Positions 15,779 through 22,837 of a stretch of DNA of 64,000 bases are shown here, one piece after another. The first letter of the stretch is position 1; every line of letters begins with the position of its first letter. Below the pieces are notes generated by a model, which saw only the letters and a program-made list of their open reading frames with translations, made no database searches and had not been told where the DNA came from. Position numbers and translations under genes: made by a program. This DNA comes from G963668185 sp963668185 (GTDB lineage Bacteria > Chloroflexota > Dehalococcoidia > Lucifugimonadales > G963668185): positions 2,108,001 through 2,172,000 of the forward strand of contig OY764162.1 of NCBI GenBank assembly GCA_963668185.1, given 5' to 3'.

Positions 15779-16957
15779 TCATACCGCAGACCTGAACCGC
15801 CACAGCGCCAGCGCGATGAATACGACTCCCATCCCGCCCAGCGCCGCGAACTCCGGCAGCACGTCACCGAACTCGGCCCCGAACAGCATGAGTTTGTTGA
15901 AGCCCGTGTTCGCCCAGCCGTGCGGCGTAAACATCGCGAGCGAACGCAGCCACTCCGGCGCGATGAACAGCGGCCACCAGCACCCCCCGATCGGCGCCAG
16001 CATCAACGACGCCAGCACACCGGCAGCGTCGGCCGTGCGCTCGGTCCGCACGAACGTGGACTTCAGCACCGCGAACCCCGCCGAGGTCAGCGCGAGCACC
16101 ACCGATATTCCGATCACCGCCGCCGGCGCGTGTCCGAGGTCGATGCGAAAGGCCAGCAACCCGACTATCCACAGCACCGCTAGTTGGAGCATGGCCACGT
16201 ACACCAGCCCCAGGTACTTGCCCATCAGCACCGTCCTGCCGCCCACGCCGTTGGACAGCAGCCGCTCCAGCGTCTGGTTGTTCCGCTCCCTCGTTATCGC
16301 CGTCGCGCCCAGCATCGCGGCAAAGAACACGAACATCGTCAGGTACCCGGGCAGCGTGAAGTTGCTGGCCTTGAACGGCCTCAACTCGCCCACCTGCTCG
16401 ATCTCGAACGTCACGATCGGCTCCCCGGCCATGCTCGAAGCCGCGCCGGGTGCCCCGCCGTCCTGCCCCGCCAGCAGGGCCGCCGCTCTCGCTGCCGTAC
16501 GGCCCGCCTCCAGCCGCCCGGAGATCGACCCCGCCAGGCCGGACAGCGCCGCCTGCGTAAACGGCCGGTCCGCGTTCGAGACCAGCTCCAGACTGACAGG
16601 CGCGCCCGTCTCCATCGCCTCCGAAAAATCTGCGGGAAACGCGAGAAAGCCGTCCAGCTCCCCGCTCTCCACCATCGCCGAGGCAGCCTCGTACTCCAGC
16701 GTGCGGAACGTCGTGTTCGAGTCCGAAGCCGACACGAGGTCGTCGATGATCTCGCGGCTCGTCCCCGCCTCCTCCCGCGTGACGACGGTCAGCGTCAGCC
16801 GGCCCTCGTCCTCGCCCACGCCGCTCAGCGCGATCGTGAAGGCGAGCACGAACATGAGCGGAAACGCGAGCGAGAACCCCATCGCGATCCGGTCCTTCAG
16901 GAAGATCCGGAAGTCCTTGTTCGCGATCAGGACCGCCTTGCCCAGCGCGGAGGTCAC
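15779..16957 (-). CDS. ABC-2 type exporter permease (second subunit)
   Basis: The 392-residue protein has an N-terminal helix (near residues 25-48), a large extracytoplasmic domain of about 170 residues and about five C-terminal helices. The cytoplasmic loop with TRERNNQTLERLLSNGVG is the coupling-helix region typical of ABC-2 (NatB/YhgE-like) permeases. A GTG start at 16957, two bases after the stop of the upstream permease gene and preceded by AAGGTAG, fits better than the longer open frame. It probably forms a heterodimer with the permease at 16960-18138 and uses the ATPase at 18146-18895. Confidence 0.85.
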   Translation of the reverse strand: MTSALGKAVLIANKDFRIFLKDRIAMGFSLAFPLMFVLAFTIALSGVGEDEGRLTLTVVTREEAGTSREIIDDLVSASDSNTTFRTLEYEAASAMVESGELDGFLAFPADFSEAMETGAPVSLELVSNADRPFTQAALSGLAGSISGRLEAGRTAARAAALLAGQDGGAPGAASSMAGEPIVTFEIEQVGELRPFKASNFTLPGYLTMFVFFAAMLGATAITRERNNQTLERLLSNGVGGRTVLMGKYLGLVYVAMLQLAVLWIVGLLAFRIDLGHAPAAVIGISVVLALTSAGFAVLKSTFVRTERTADAAGVLASLMLAPIGGCWWPLFIAPEWLRSLAMFTPHGWANTGFNKLMLFGAEFGDVLPEFAALGGMGVVFIALALWRFRSAV

Positions 16958-16959
16958 GG

Positions 16960-18138
16960 CTACCTTCCCTGCTCCACCGCGCGAAAGACCAGCCTCGCCG
17001 CGGCCAGCGCGAGCAGGCACGTTCCGGCGAGCACGCCGATCGCGACCCCCTCATCCGCCAGCGCCCCGGGCCCGGAGTGGATCGCCGCCATCAGCAGGTC
17101 TATCGCATGCTTGTTGAGCGTAAAGTTGGAGAGCGTCGCCATAGCCCCGGACTCTCCCACGTTGAAGAACGTGCCGCCGAACACCGTCATGAACATGGTG
17201 ATGAACACCGCCCCCCACGTCGCCTGGTTCCTGGTCTTCGCGAACCCGCCGATCACCAGTCCCACAGCGCTCACCGCCGCCGCGACCAGCAGCGCAACGC
17301 CAAGCGACGCCGCGAACGAGCCGAAGGGCGCGAGCGTGAGAACCGCGAACGCCAGCGACAGCAGGACGAGCGCCTGCAGGCCGGCCCGGAAGATGCCCGC
17401 CAGAAACTTGCCCGCGAACAGCTCGTTCGCGCCCATCCTCGTGGTGAGCAGCCGCTCCAGCGTGCCGAGCTCCCTCTCCGCCACCATCGCCTCCGCGTTG
17501 AGCGTTACCGCGAACAGCAGGAACATCACCAGCACGCCCGGAAGCAGCCTGTCGAGAAAATCGCCGCTCCCTCCGACAACCCTGCTCTCGTACCCAATAG
17601 ACGGCGTCCCGCCGGACTCCGCGAACGCCGTATCTACCGCCTCATCAACCTGCTGCTCGCTGAACCCTCCGCCCTCGGTCGCCCGTCCCACGGCCGCCCG
17701 CACCTGCGCCCTCGCGCCAAGCTCATCGGCGGCGGCGCGGACTATCGACATCACGATCCGGCCCTCGTCGCCGCCCGACCCACGCTGCCTGAACGTGAGC
17801 TTCGTCGGTCTGCCCGCGGCAAGGTTCTCGGAGAACCCCGCGGGTATGAAGGCAGCGAACACTATCCTCGACCTGTCGAGGGCGCGCTCCGCTTCCTCCT
17901 CTGTGTATATCTCAACCTCCAGCCCCTCTACCGCCTCCAGCCGCGCGACAAGCTCCGCCGCCATTGGTCCGCCGTCCAGGTCCACGACGTGAGCCGTACC
18001 GTCGAACCCTTCGCCGCTGAACACCGCGTACATCAACGCGAACAGCGCTATCGGCAGCGCCAACCCGAACGCGAGGGCGCCCCTGTCCGCCACGTAACGC
18101 TTCAGTTCCAGCAACGCTACGTGGAAAACTCGTGGCAT
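16960..18138 (-). CDS. ABC-2 type exporter permease (first subunit)
   Basis: The 392-residue protein has the same layout as its neighbour: one N-terminal helix (near 20-42), an external domain, then about five helices. The ABC-2 coupling-region motif is MVAERELGTLERLLTTRMG. The upstream ATPase gene ends 7 bases before its ATG and the second permease starts 2 bases after its stop, so the three are surely one operon. The exported compound is unknown; related exporters move drugs, lipids or sodium. Confidence 0.86.
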   Translation of the reverse strand: MPRVFHVALLELKRYVADRGALAFGLALPIALFALMYAVFSGEGFDGTAHVVDLDGGPMAAELVARLEAVEGLEVEIYTEEEAERALDRSRIVFAAFIPAGFSENLAAGRPTKLTFRQRGSGGDEGRIVMSIVRAAADELGARAQVRAAVGRATEGGGFSEQQVDEAVDTAFAESGGTPSIGYESRVVGGSGDFLDRLLPGVLVMFLLFAVTLNAEAMVAERELGTLERLLTTRMGANELFAGKFLAGIFRAGLQALVLLSLAFAVLTLAPFGSFAASLGVALLVAAAVSAVGLVIGGFAKTRNQATWGAVFITMFMTVFGGTFFNVGESGAMATLSNFTLNKHAIDLLMAAIHSGPGALADEGVAIGVLAGTCLLALAAARLVFRAVEQGR

Positions 18139-18145
18139 GAGGAGG

Positions 18146-18895
18146 TCAGTCGCGCAGGGAGCGGCCGGTCAGGCTCAGAAACACCTCTTCGAGCGTGACC
18201 GAGTCCGGGTCGCCCACGCCGGACTTCAGTTCGTGCGCGCTCCCCAAGGCAATCAGTCTGCCGCTGTCCATGATGCCGATCCGGTCGCACAGCCGGTCGG
18301 CCTCTTCCATGTAGTGCGTCGTGTACAGCACCGTCATGCCCTCGTCCCGCAGGCGCAGCACGGTCTCGAAGATGTGATTGCGCGACTGCGGGTCGATGCC
18401 CACCGTCGGCTCGTCCAGGAACAACAGGCTCGGCCTGCCCATCAGCGCGATCGCGATGTTCACGCGCCGCATCATGCCGCCGGAGAACTTGGACACCGCG
18501 TCGCCGGCGCGTTCCCGCAGCCCCACCACGTCCAGGTTCTCTTCCGCCGCCGCCTTTGCCTCCCGGCCGCCCAGCCCGGCCATGCGTCCGAAGAACACCA
18601 GGTTGTCCATCGCGGAAAGCTCGGTGTACAGGGCGAGCGACTGTGGGCAGACGCCGATGATCTTCCGGACCTGGTTGCCGCCGCTCAGCACCGAGTGGCC
18701 GCCAATGACCACGTCGCCGTCGTCTGGCGTCAGCACCGTCGACAGCATGCGGATCGTGGTCGTCTTACCGGCCCCGTTCGGCCCCAGCAGCCCGAAGATC
18801 TCCTGCTGGCCGATGGTGAACGAGACGCCGTCGACAGCCTGCACGTGCTCAAAGCTCTTCCGCAGATCGTTCGCCGAGAGAAAAGTTTGTGTCAT
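18146..18895 (-). CDS. ABC exporter ATP-binding protein (CcmA/NatA type)
   Basis: The 249-residue ATPase has Walker A GPNGAGKTTT (about residues 38-47), a Q-loop at VCPQSLALY, the signature FSGGMMRRV and Walker B LLFLDEPTVGIDP followed by an H-loop in TTHYMEEADRLC. It energises export through the two ABC-2 permeases encoded directly downstream. The gene begins the minus-strand operon; pyrE is divergent, with 157 bases of shared upstream space. Confidence 0.93.
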   Translation of the reverse strand: MTQTFLSANDLRKSFEHVQAVDGVSFTIGQQEIFGLLGPNGAGKTTTIRMLSTVLTPDDGDVVIGGHSVLSGGNQVRKIIGVCPQSLALYTELSAMDNLVFFGRMAGLGGREAKAAAEENLDVVGLRERAGDAVSKFSGGMMRRVNIAIALMGRPSLLFLDEPTVGIDPQSRNHIFETVLRLRDEGMTVLYTTHYMEEADRLCDRIGIMDSGRLIALGSAHELKSGVGDPDSVTLEEVFLSLTGRSLRD

Positions 18896-19052
18896 TGATA
18901 AGAAATGAGGCCGGAATCCAGCCTCCCGCCGGATTGACCTCCACCTCAGAGTCTAACTTATCCCTGCCCGCCGTACCACGTCCAACCTGCGGCCCTGTAC
19001 ACTCCGCTCGGCGCACGTGTACCATCCCGCCACGCCGCCTGAGGAGGACAGC

Positions 19053-19625
19053 TTGCCGGAAACGATCACATCCCAACTGCTGCAGGTCGCGCTCCGCACC
19101 GGAGCATTGGCCTTCGGCGAGTTCAGGCTCACCTCCGGAAGACTCGCCACTTACTACTTCGACGGCCGGAAGGTCACGCTTGACCCCGAGGGCTGCCACC
19201 TTGTGGCGTCGGCCCTGCTGCCCATGGTCCTGGAGTCGGGCGCCAGGGCCGTGGCCGGCCCCACGCTCGGCGCCGATCCGATGGTCGCCGCGATTGCGAT
19301 GCTCAGCCACCAGCAGGGTACGCCGGTGCCGGCGATGATCGTGCGCAAAGAGGCCAAGGGCCACGGAATGGGCCGCCAGATCGAGGGGCCGGTAACAGGC
19401 GAACTCCCCGTCGCCGTCGTGGACGACACCTGCGCGACCGGAGGCAGCCTCATCCAGGCCATCGAGGCTATAGAGGCCGACGGCGGCGCCGTCGTAAAAG
19501 TGCTCTGCATACTCGACCGGCACGAGGAAGGCTCCGAAGAGTTGCGTCGCCGCGGGTACGACTTCGCGTCCCTGCTCACGGTAGATGCGGACGGCAACGT
19601 AGGCCCCGCAATCGGCGCTCCTTAG
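19053..19625 (+). CDS. pyrE: Orotate phosphoribosyltransferase
   Basis: OPRTase joins orotate to PRPP in pyrimidine synthesis. The 190-residue protein has FGEFRLTSGRLATYYFDGRK (orotate site), a flexible catalytic loop RKEAKGHGMGRQIEG and the PRPP-binding loop VAVVDDTCATGGS. The frame is open from 19017, but GAGGAGG lies 6 bases before the TTG at 19053, which gives the family-typical start. The gene stands alone between a divergent ABC operon and a repeat-rich spacer; other pyr genes are not in the window. Confidence 0.92.
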   Translation: MPETITSQLLQVALRTGALAFGEFRLTSGRLATYYFDGRKVTLDPEGCHLVASALLPMVLESGARAVAGPTLGADPMVAAIAMLSHQQGTPVPAMIVRKEAKGHGMGRQIEGPVTGELPVAVVDDTCATGGSLIQAIEAIEADGGAVVKVLCILDRHEEGSEELRRRGYDFASLLTVDADGNVGPAIGAP

Positions 19626-19679
19626 CCGCAGTTTGGCGAACACATAGTTCCCAATGTTGTGTACACGGGAATTCTTGAA

Positions 19680-19710
19680 GGGTGTCCAAAAAGAAATCCG
19701 TTCACCCTGA
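19680..19710 (+). repeat. 31-base direct repeat, left copy
   Basis: This element begins GGGTGTCCAAAAAG and ends CGTTCACCCTGA. It matches the copy at 20138-20168 at 30 of 31 positions (C/T at the eighth base). The left copy lacks the GAGCTTGTCGAAGGG tail present on the right. The pair brackets the small gene at 19812-20108. Confidence 0.85.
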
Positions 19711-19811
19711 CCACTTGGAAGACGCCGGACTCTTACACTTTCGATTAGTTGAATAATTGCGAAAGTTATGGCACTATCCCTTGAACCATACCTTCATCGG
19801 GAGGAAAGAGA

Positions 19812-20108
19812 TTGCCAACCTTTGAAAAGGTTTCCAAGTTAGAAGCCCGGCTGAGAGTCGCCAAGGGAAAGCGCCAGGAGATTATCGGCCAGTACGTCGA
19901 GTACATCAGGGAACTCTCTGCCGACTCCGCGGAGTCGGCCGGCAAGCTGGTGCCCGAGACTGGAGAGTCCAAGGCTGCCGTGCGTCGACGCTTGGGCGAC
20001 GCAATGAGGTTCCTGGGCGTGGACCTGGATATAAAGACCGATCAGGACGCCGTCTATTTCTGGATCAAGCCCAAGAGAGGCAGGAAGCCCGCCGCGCTGA
20101 CCTCCTAG
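19812..20108 (+). CDS. Small basic protein of unknown function
   Basis: The 98-residue product has a charged N-terminal helical half (KLEARLRVAKGKRQEIIGQYVEYI), a middle stretch that could form a helix-turn-helix (KAAVRRRLGDAMRFLGVDL) and an AT-hook-like basic tail (KPKRGRKP). This suggests, without proving, nucleic-acid binding. The start is TTG with GGGAGGAAAGAG just upstream, a good ribosome site. It stands alone between two near-identical 31-base repeats. I do not recognise the family. Confidence 0.6.
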   Translation: MPTFEKVSKLEARLRVAKGKRQEIIGQYVEYIRELSADSAESAGKLVPETGESKAAVRRRLGDAMRFLGVDLDIKTDQDAVYFWIKPKRGRKPAALTS

Positions 20109-20136
20109 CCTTGCGGGGGCGGTCGCTACGCCTGGC

Positions 20137-20204
20137 AGGGTGTCTAAAAAGAAATCCGTTCACCCTGAGCTTGTCGAAGGGTTACAGTGCTGTTTAGACA
20201 CCCT
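20137..20204. repeat. Composite hairpin repeat (right copy of the 31-base repeat plus inverted arm)
   Basis: Perfect 12-base arms AGGGTGTCTAAA (20137-20148) and TTTAGACACCCT (20193-20204) enclose the direct repeat 20138-20168 and a complete GTTCACCCTGAGCTTGTCGA copy (20157-20182). The unit resembles a miniature REP/MITE element. It ends 15 bases before the start of the next gene, so it may also act as a transcription barrier. Confidence 0.8.
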
Positions 20205-20218
20205 CTGACGAATCGAGC

Positions 20219-21079
20219 GTGTCCTTGACCAGTAACGCGGAAGTTTCCCGGCGTGTAACTGTCGATTTCCTGGTAGGACGCTATTCGGTGTTGCTTTTCG
20301 ACGCCTATGGCGTCCTGCTTCACTCCAACGGGGCCTTGCCTGGAGCCGTCGAACTGGTAGGCAGGCTCAACGAAATTGGGAAGCCTTACTTCGTACTCAC
20401 AAACGATGCGTCAAGTCTCCCCGAGTCCAGCGCGAAACGCTATCAGAGCCTGGGCCTGGCGATCGAATCTGGCAGGATAATCACGTCGGGATCGCTGTTG
20501 GCTGGCCACTTCCGCGAGTTTGGCCTTCAAGGCGCCGTTTGCGGCGTCATCGGCCCTGCCGACAGCATTCGATATGTCGAAGAGGCCGGCGGAACCGTTG
20601 TCGGGCTCTCCGAGTCCTTTGACGTGCTGGTTATTGGCGATCAGTCAGGGCTGACCCACGAAGACACGGCCAACATCGCGCTCAACTCTGTGCTCTCTCG
20701 GTTAGACAAGAGCCAGGACGTTCACCTGGTCCTTCCGAACCCGGATCTGGCGTACCCGACTGGACGTGGCCTCAGTTTTGCGAGCGGCAGCGTTGCCCTG
20801 ATGTTTGAGGCCGTACTTGAACTGCGGTATCCCGGCCGCGACGACCTTCGTTTTCACCGGCTTGGCAAGCCCGAACTTCCCATCTTCCAGGAAGCCTTTC
20901 GCCGCAGCGGCACAATGGACATGGTGATGATCGGCGACCAGCCGGTCACGGACATTCGAGGCGCTAGGAACTTCGGCATTGCCTCGGCTCTCGTCAGCAC
21001 CGGCATCGCAACCGCTGCCGGATTTTCCGGCAGTGATCGGCCGGACTTCCTGCTAGAGTCGCTGGAGTTTGGCCGCTAG
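20219..21079 (+). CDS. HAD-superfamily IIA phosphatase (NagD-like)
   Basis: The 286-residue protein has motif I LLFDAYGVL, motif II FVLTNDAS, the capping domain between them and the last motif, Lys in GKPELPIFQEAF, and motif IV MIGDQPVTDIRGARNFG. The cap placement after motif II and the TNDAS pattern place it in HAD-IIA, the NagD/phosphoglycolate/4-nitrophenyl phosphatase group. The start is GTG at 20219. Its last four bases overlap the end of the convergent HAD gene. Substrate unknown. Confidence 0.84.
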   Translation: MSLTSNAEVSRRVTVDFLVGRYSVLLFDAYGVLLHSNGALPGAVELVGRLNEIGKPYFVLTNDASSLPESSAKRYQSLGLAIESGRIITSGSLLAGHFREFGLQGAVCGVIGPADSIRYVEEAGGTVVGLSESFDVLVIGDQSGLTHEDTANIALNSVLSRLDKSQDVHLVLPNPDLAYPTGRGLSFASGSVALMFEAVLELRYPGRDDLRFHRLGKPELPIFQEAFRRSGTMDMVMIGDQPVTDIRGARNFGIASALVSTGIATAAGFSGSDRPDFLLESLEFGR

Positions 21080-21894
21080 CAAGAGTCGCCGACGTCCGGA
21101 GCCTCCAGCAGCGGCATGAGGTACTCGTCGATTGCCGCGGCCAGCCCATCCTCGTCCACAGTCGGCGCGACGTAGTCCGCGACAGCTTTCACCTCGGGCG
21201 CCGCGTTGCCCATGGCAACCCTGATGCCGCAGGCGTTCAGCAACGGCAGGTCGTTGTAGCTGTCGCCGACGCCGGCCACCTCCGAAGGTTCGATCCCCAT
21301 AAGCTCGGCATATCTGACCACCGCCGTCTCCTTAGTGGCCTCTGCGTGAGTGAAGTCCACCATCCAATCGCCGTTGTCGATTCGCACTATGATCGATGTG
21401 TGGACCTCGGGCGCTTCCCCGAACAACGCGGCAATCTCCCTTGCGCGCTCCGGAGTCAGGCTGATGGCCGTGATCCGCGACACGCGCCACTCCCGTATCT
21501 CCGCGGTGCAGTTGACCGCCCTGTCGCCGTCCACGCCGGAGTAGGCGTGACCGTGTCGGTCCAGGTAGCCGGTGATCGCCTCGGCGTCCGCTCGATTGAA
21601 CGCCTTGAACCACGGCGTCTTCCCTGTCGCTGGGTTGAAGATTCGCGCGCCGCCTTCCGAGATCTGGAGCGCGCCTAGGCCGATCTCCTCCGCGAACCGC
21701 CGCACGACGATATGGTCCCTGCTGGAAACGATCGAGACCGGGATCCGCTCGGCCAGCCGCCTCACCGCAGAGCGCACGCGCGGAGCAAGCACAAGGTGCG
21801 CGCGCACCATGGTCCCGTCAAGGTCGATTAGGGCAGCTCTGAGCAATGTGATGTTACAATCGCTTCCCCTGCTGAGGCGAGTTAGGCCGGTCAA
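21076..21894 (-). CDS. HAD-superfamily IIB (Cof-like) phosphatase
   Basis: The 272-residue protein has motif I LIDLDGTMV, motif II SIVSSRD, a C2B-type cap between about residues 85 and 180, and motif IV VAGVGDSYNDLPLLNACG. Cof-like enzymes dephosphorylate sugar phosphates or pyridoxal phosphate; a phosphoglycolate or sucrose-phosphate-type role is also possible. It converges with the HAD-IIA gene and diverges from the aminotransferase gene. The ATG at 21894 leaves only 11 bases to the divergent start; a TTG nearer motif I is an alternative. Confidence 0.84.
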   Translation of the reverse strand: MTGLTRLSRGSDCNITLLRAALIDLDGTMVRAHLVLAPRVRSAVRRLAERIPVSIVSSRDHIVVRRFAEEIGLGALQISEGGARIFNPATGKTPWFKAFNRADAEAITGYLDRHGHAYSGVDGDRAVNCTAEIREWRVSRITAISLTPERAREIAALFGEAPEVHTSIIVRIDNGDWMVDFTHAEATKETAVVRYAELMGIEPSEVAGVGDSYNDLPLLNACGIRVAMGNAAPEVKAVADYVAPTVDEDGLAAAIDEYLMPLLEAPDVGDSC

Positions 21895-21905
21895 AGGAGG
21901 CGCTG

Positions 21906-22805
21906 ATGTCTGACTTCACGGCGTATTTTAATGGACAGTGGATCGACATGGACGATGTCAAGCTCGACGTTGACGACCGTGGCTTCATGAGCGGCGATGT
22001 CGTCTTCGAAGTCACCCGCACGTTCGGCGGCAGGAGCTTCCGGCTCGATGAACACCTGGACCGGCTGTACCGCTCGCTCAAGTTCGTCCGCATCGACCCC
22101 GGCGTGGACCGGGACGAGATGCGCACGCTCACCGAGGACGCGCTGAGCCGCAACCTCGACGCAATGGAAGAGGGCAGCGACCTTTCAATCCAACACTTCG
22201 TGACGAGAGGGAAGGGCAGAAAAGCATCGCAAGCCGGCCCCCCGACCGTGGGCATCAGAGTCTATCCAATCGATTTCTCGCGGTACGGCTCCGACTACGA
22301 GTCAGGCGTTCACGGCGTAATCGCCCGCACCCGCACCTACTCGCCCGACTCCCTCGACCCCAAGGTGAAGCACTACAGCCGAATGAACTTCGCCCTGGCC
22401 GATCTGGAAGCCTCGGACGTCGACCCGGACGGCTGGCCGATTCTACTCGACCCTGAAGGCAACCTCGCCGAAGGCATCTCTTACAACGTCTTCCTCGTTT
22501 CGGACGGCGTAATCAAGACTCCCGGAGACCAGAGCATCCTGCAGGGCGTGTCCCGGAAGGCGGTCTTCGATCTTGCCGAGGGGCTGAGGATTCCGGCTGT
22601 CGAAGAGCAGCTACAGCCCTACGACCTATACAACGCCGACGAGGCGTTCTTCACCGCAACGTCGTACTGCATCCTCCCCGTCACCAGGGTCGACGGGCGG
22701 CTGGTCGGCGACGGCGAAGTCGGCCCCGTCACGCGCCAGTTGCTCGCCGCGTGGAGCGAGCACGCCGGCATCGACATCATAGACCAGGCACTGCGTTTCT
22801 CCTGA
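21906..22805 (+). CDS. Class IV PLP-dependent aminotransferase (branched-chain / D-amino acid / ADC-lyase type)
   Basis: The 299-residue protein shows the fold-type IV pattern: VDDRGFMSGDVVFEVTRTFGG near the N-terminus, the Schiff-base Lys in DPKVKHYSRMNFALAD (about residues 153-168), Glu in GNLAEGISYNVFLV, and ILQGVSRKAVFDLA for phosphate binding. This group covers branched-chain aminotransferase, D-amino acid aminotransferase and aminodeoxychorismate lyase, and sequence alone does not separate them. AAAGGAGG precedes the ATG. The DUF2298 gene follows 32 bases downstream. Confidence 0.87.
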   Translation: MSDFTAYFNGQWIDMDDVKLDVDDRGFMSGDVVFEVTRTFGGRSFRLDEHLDRLYRSLKFVRIDPGVDRDEMRTLTEDALSRNLDAMEEGSDLSIQHFVTRGKGRKASQAGPPTVGIRVYPIDFSRYGSDYESGVHGVIARTRTYSPDSLDPKVKHYSRMNFALADLEASDVDPDGWPILLDPEGNLAEGISYNVFLVSDGVIKTPGDQSILQGVSRKAVFDLAEGLRIPAVEEQLQPYDLYNADEAFFTATSYCILPVTRVDGRLVGDGEVGPVTRQLLAAWSEHAGIDIIDQALRFS

Positions 22806-22837
22806 CCCCCTGAAGCGCGCTTGCTGGAATCGGCGGC

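Noticed and set aside
14924..16183. 419-codon plus-strand frame
   Set aside because: It is antisense to the FAD oxidoreductase and permease genes, with His/Arg-rich low-complexity translation.
15624..17992. Long plus-strand open frames (497 and 602 codons) opposite the ABC exporter genes
   Set aside because: They are antisense to two clearly conserved permeases, are rich in Arg/Ser/Ala/Pro as expected of GC-rich shadow frames, and show no domain.
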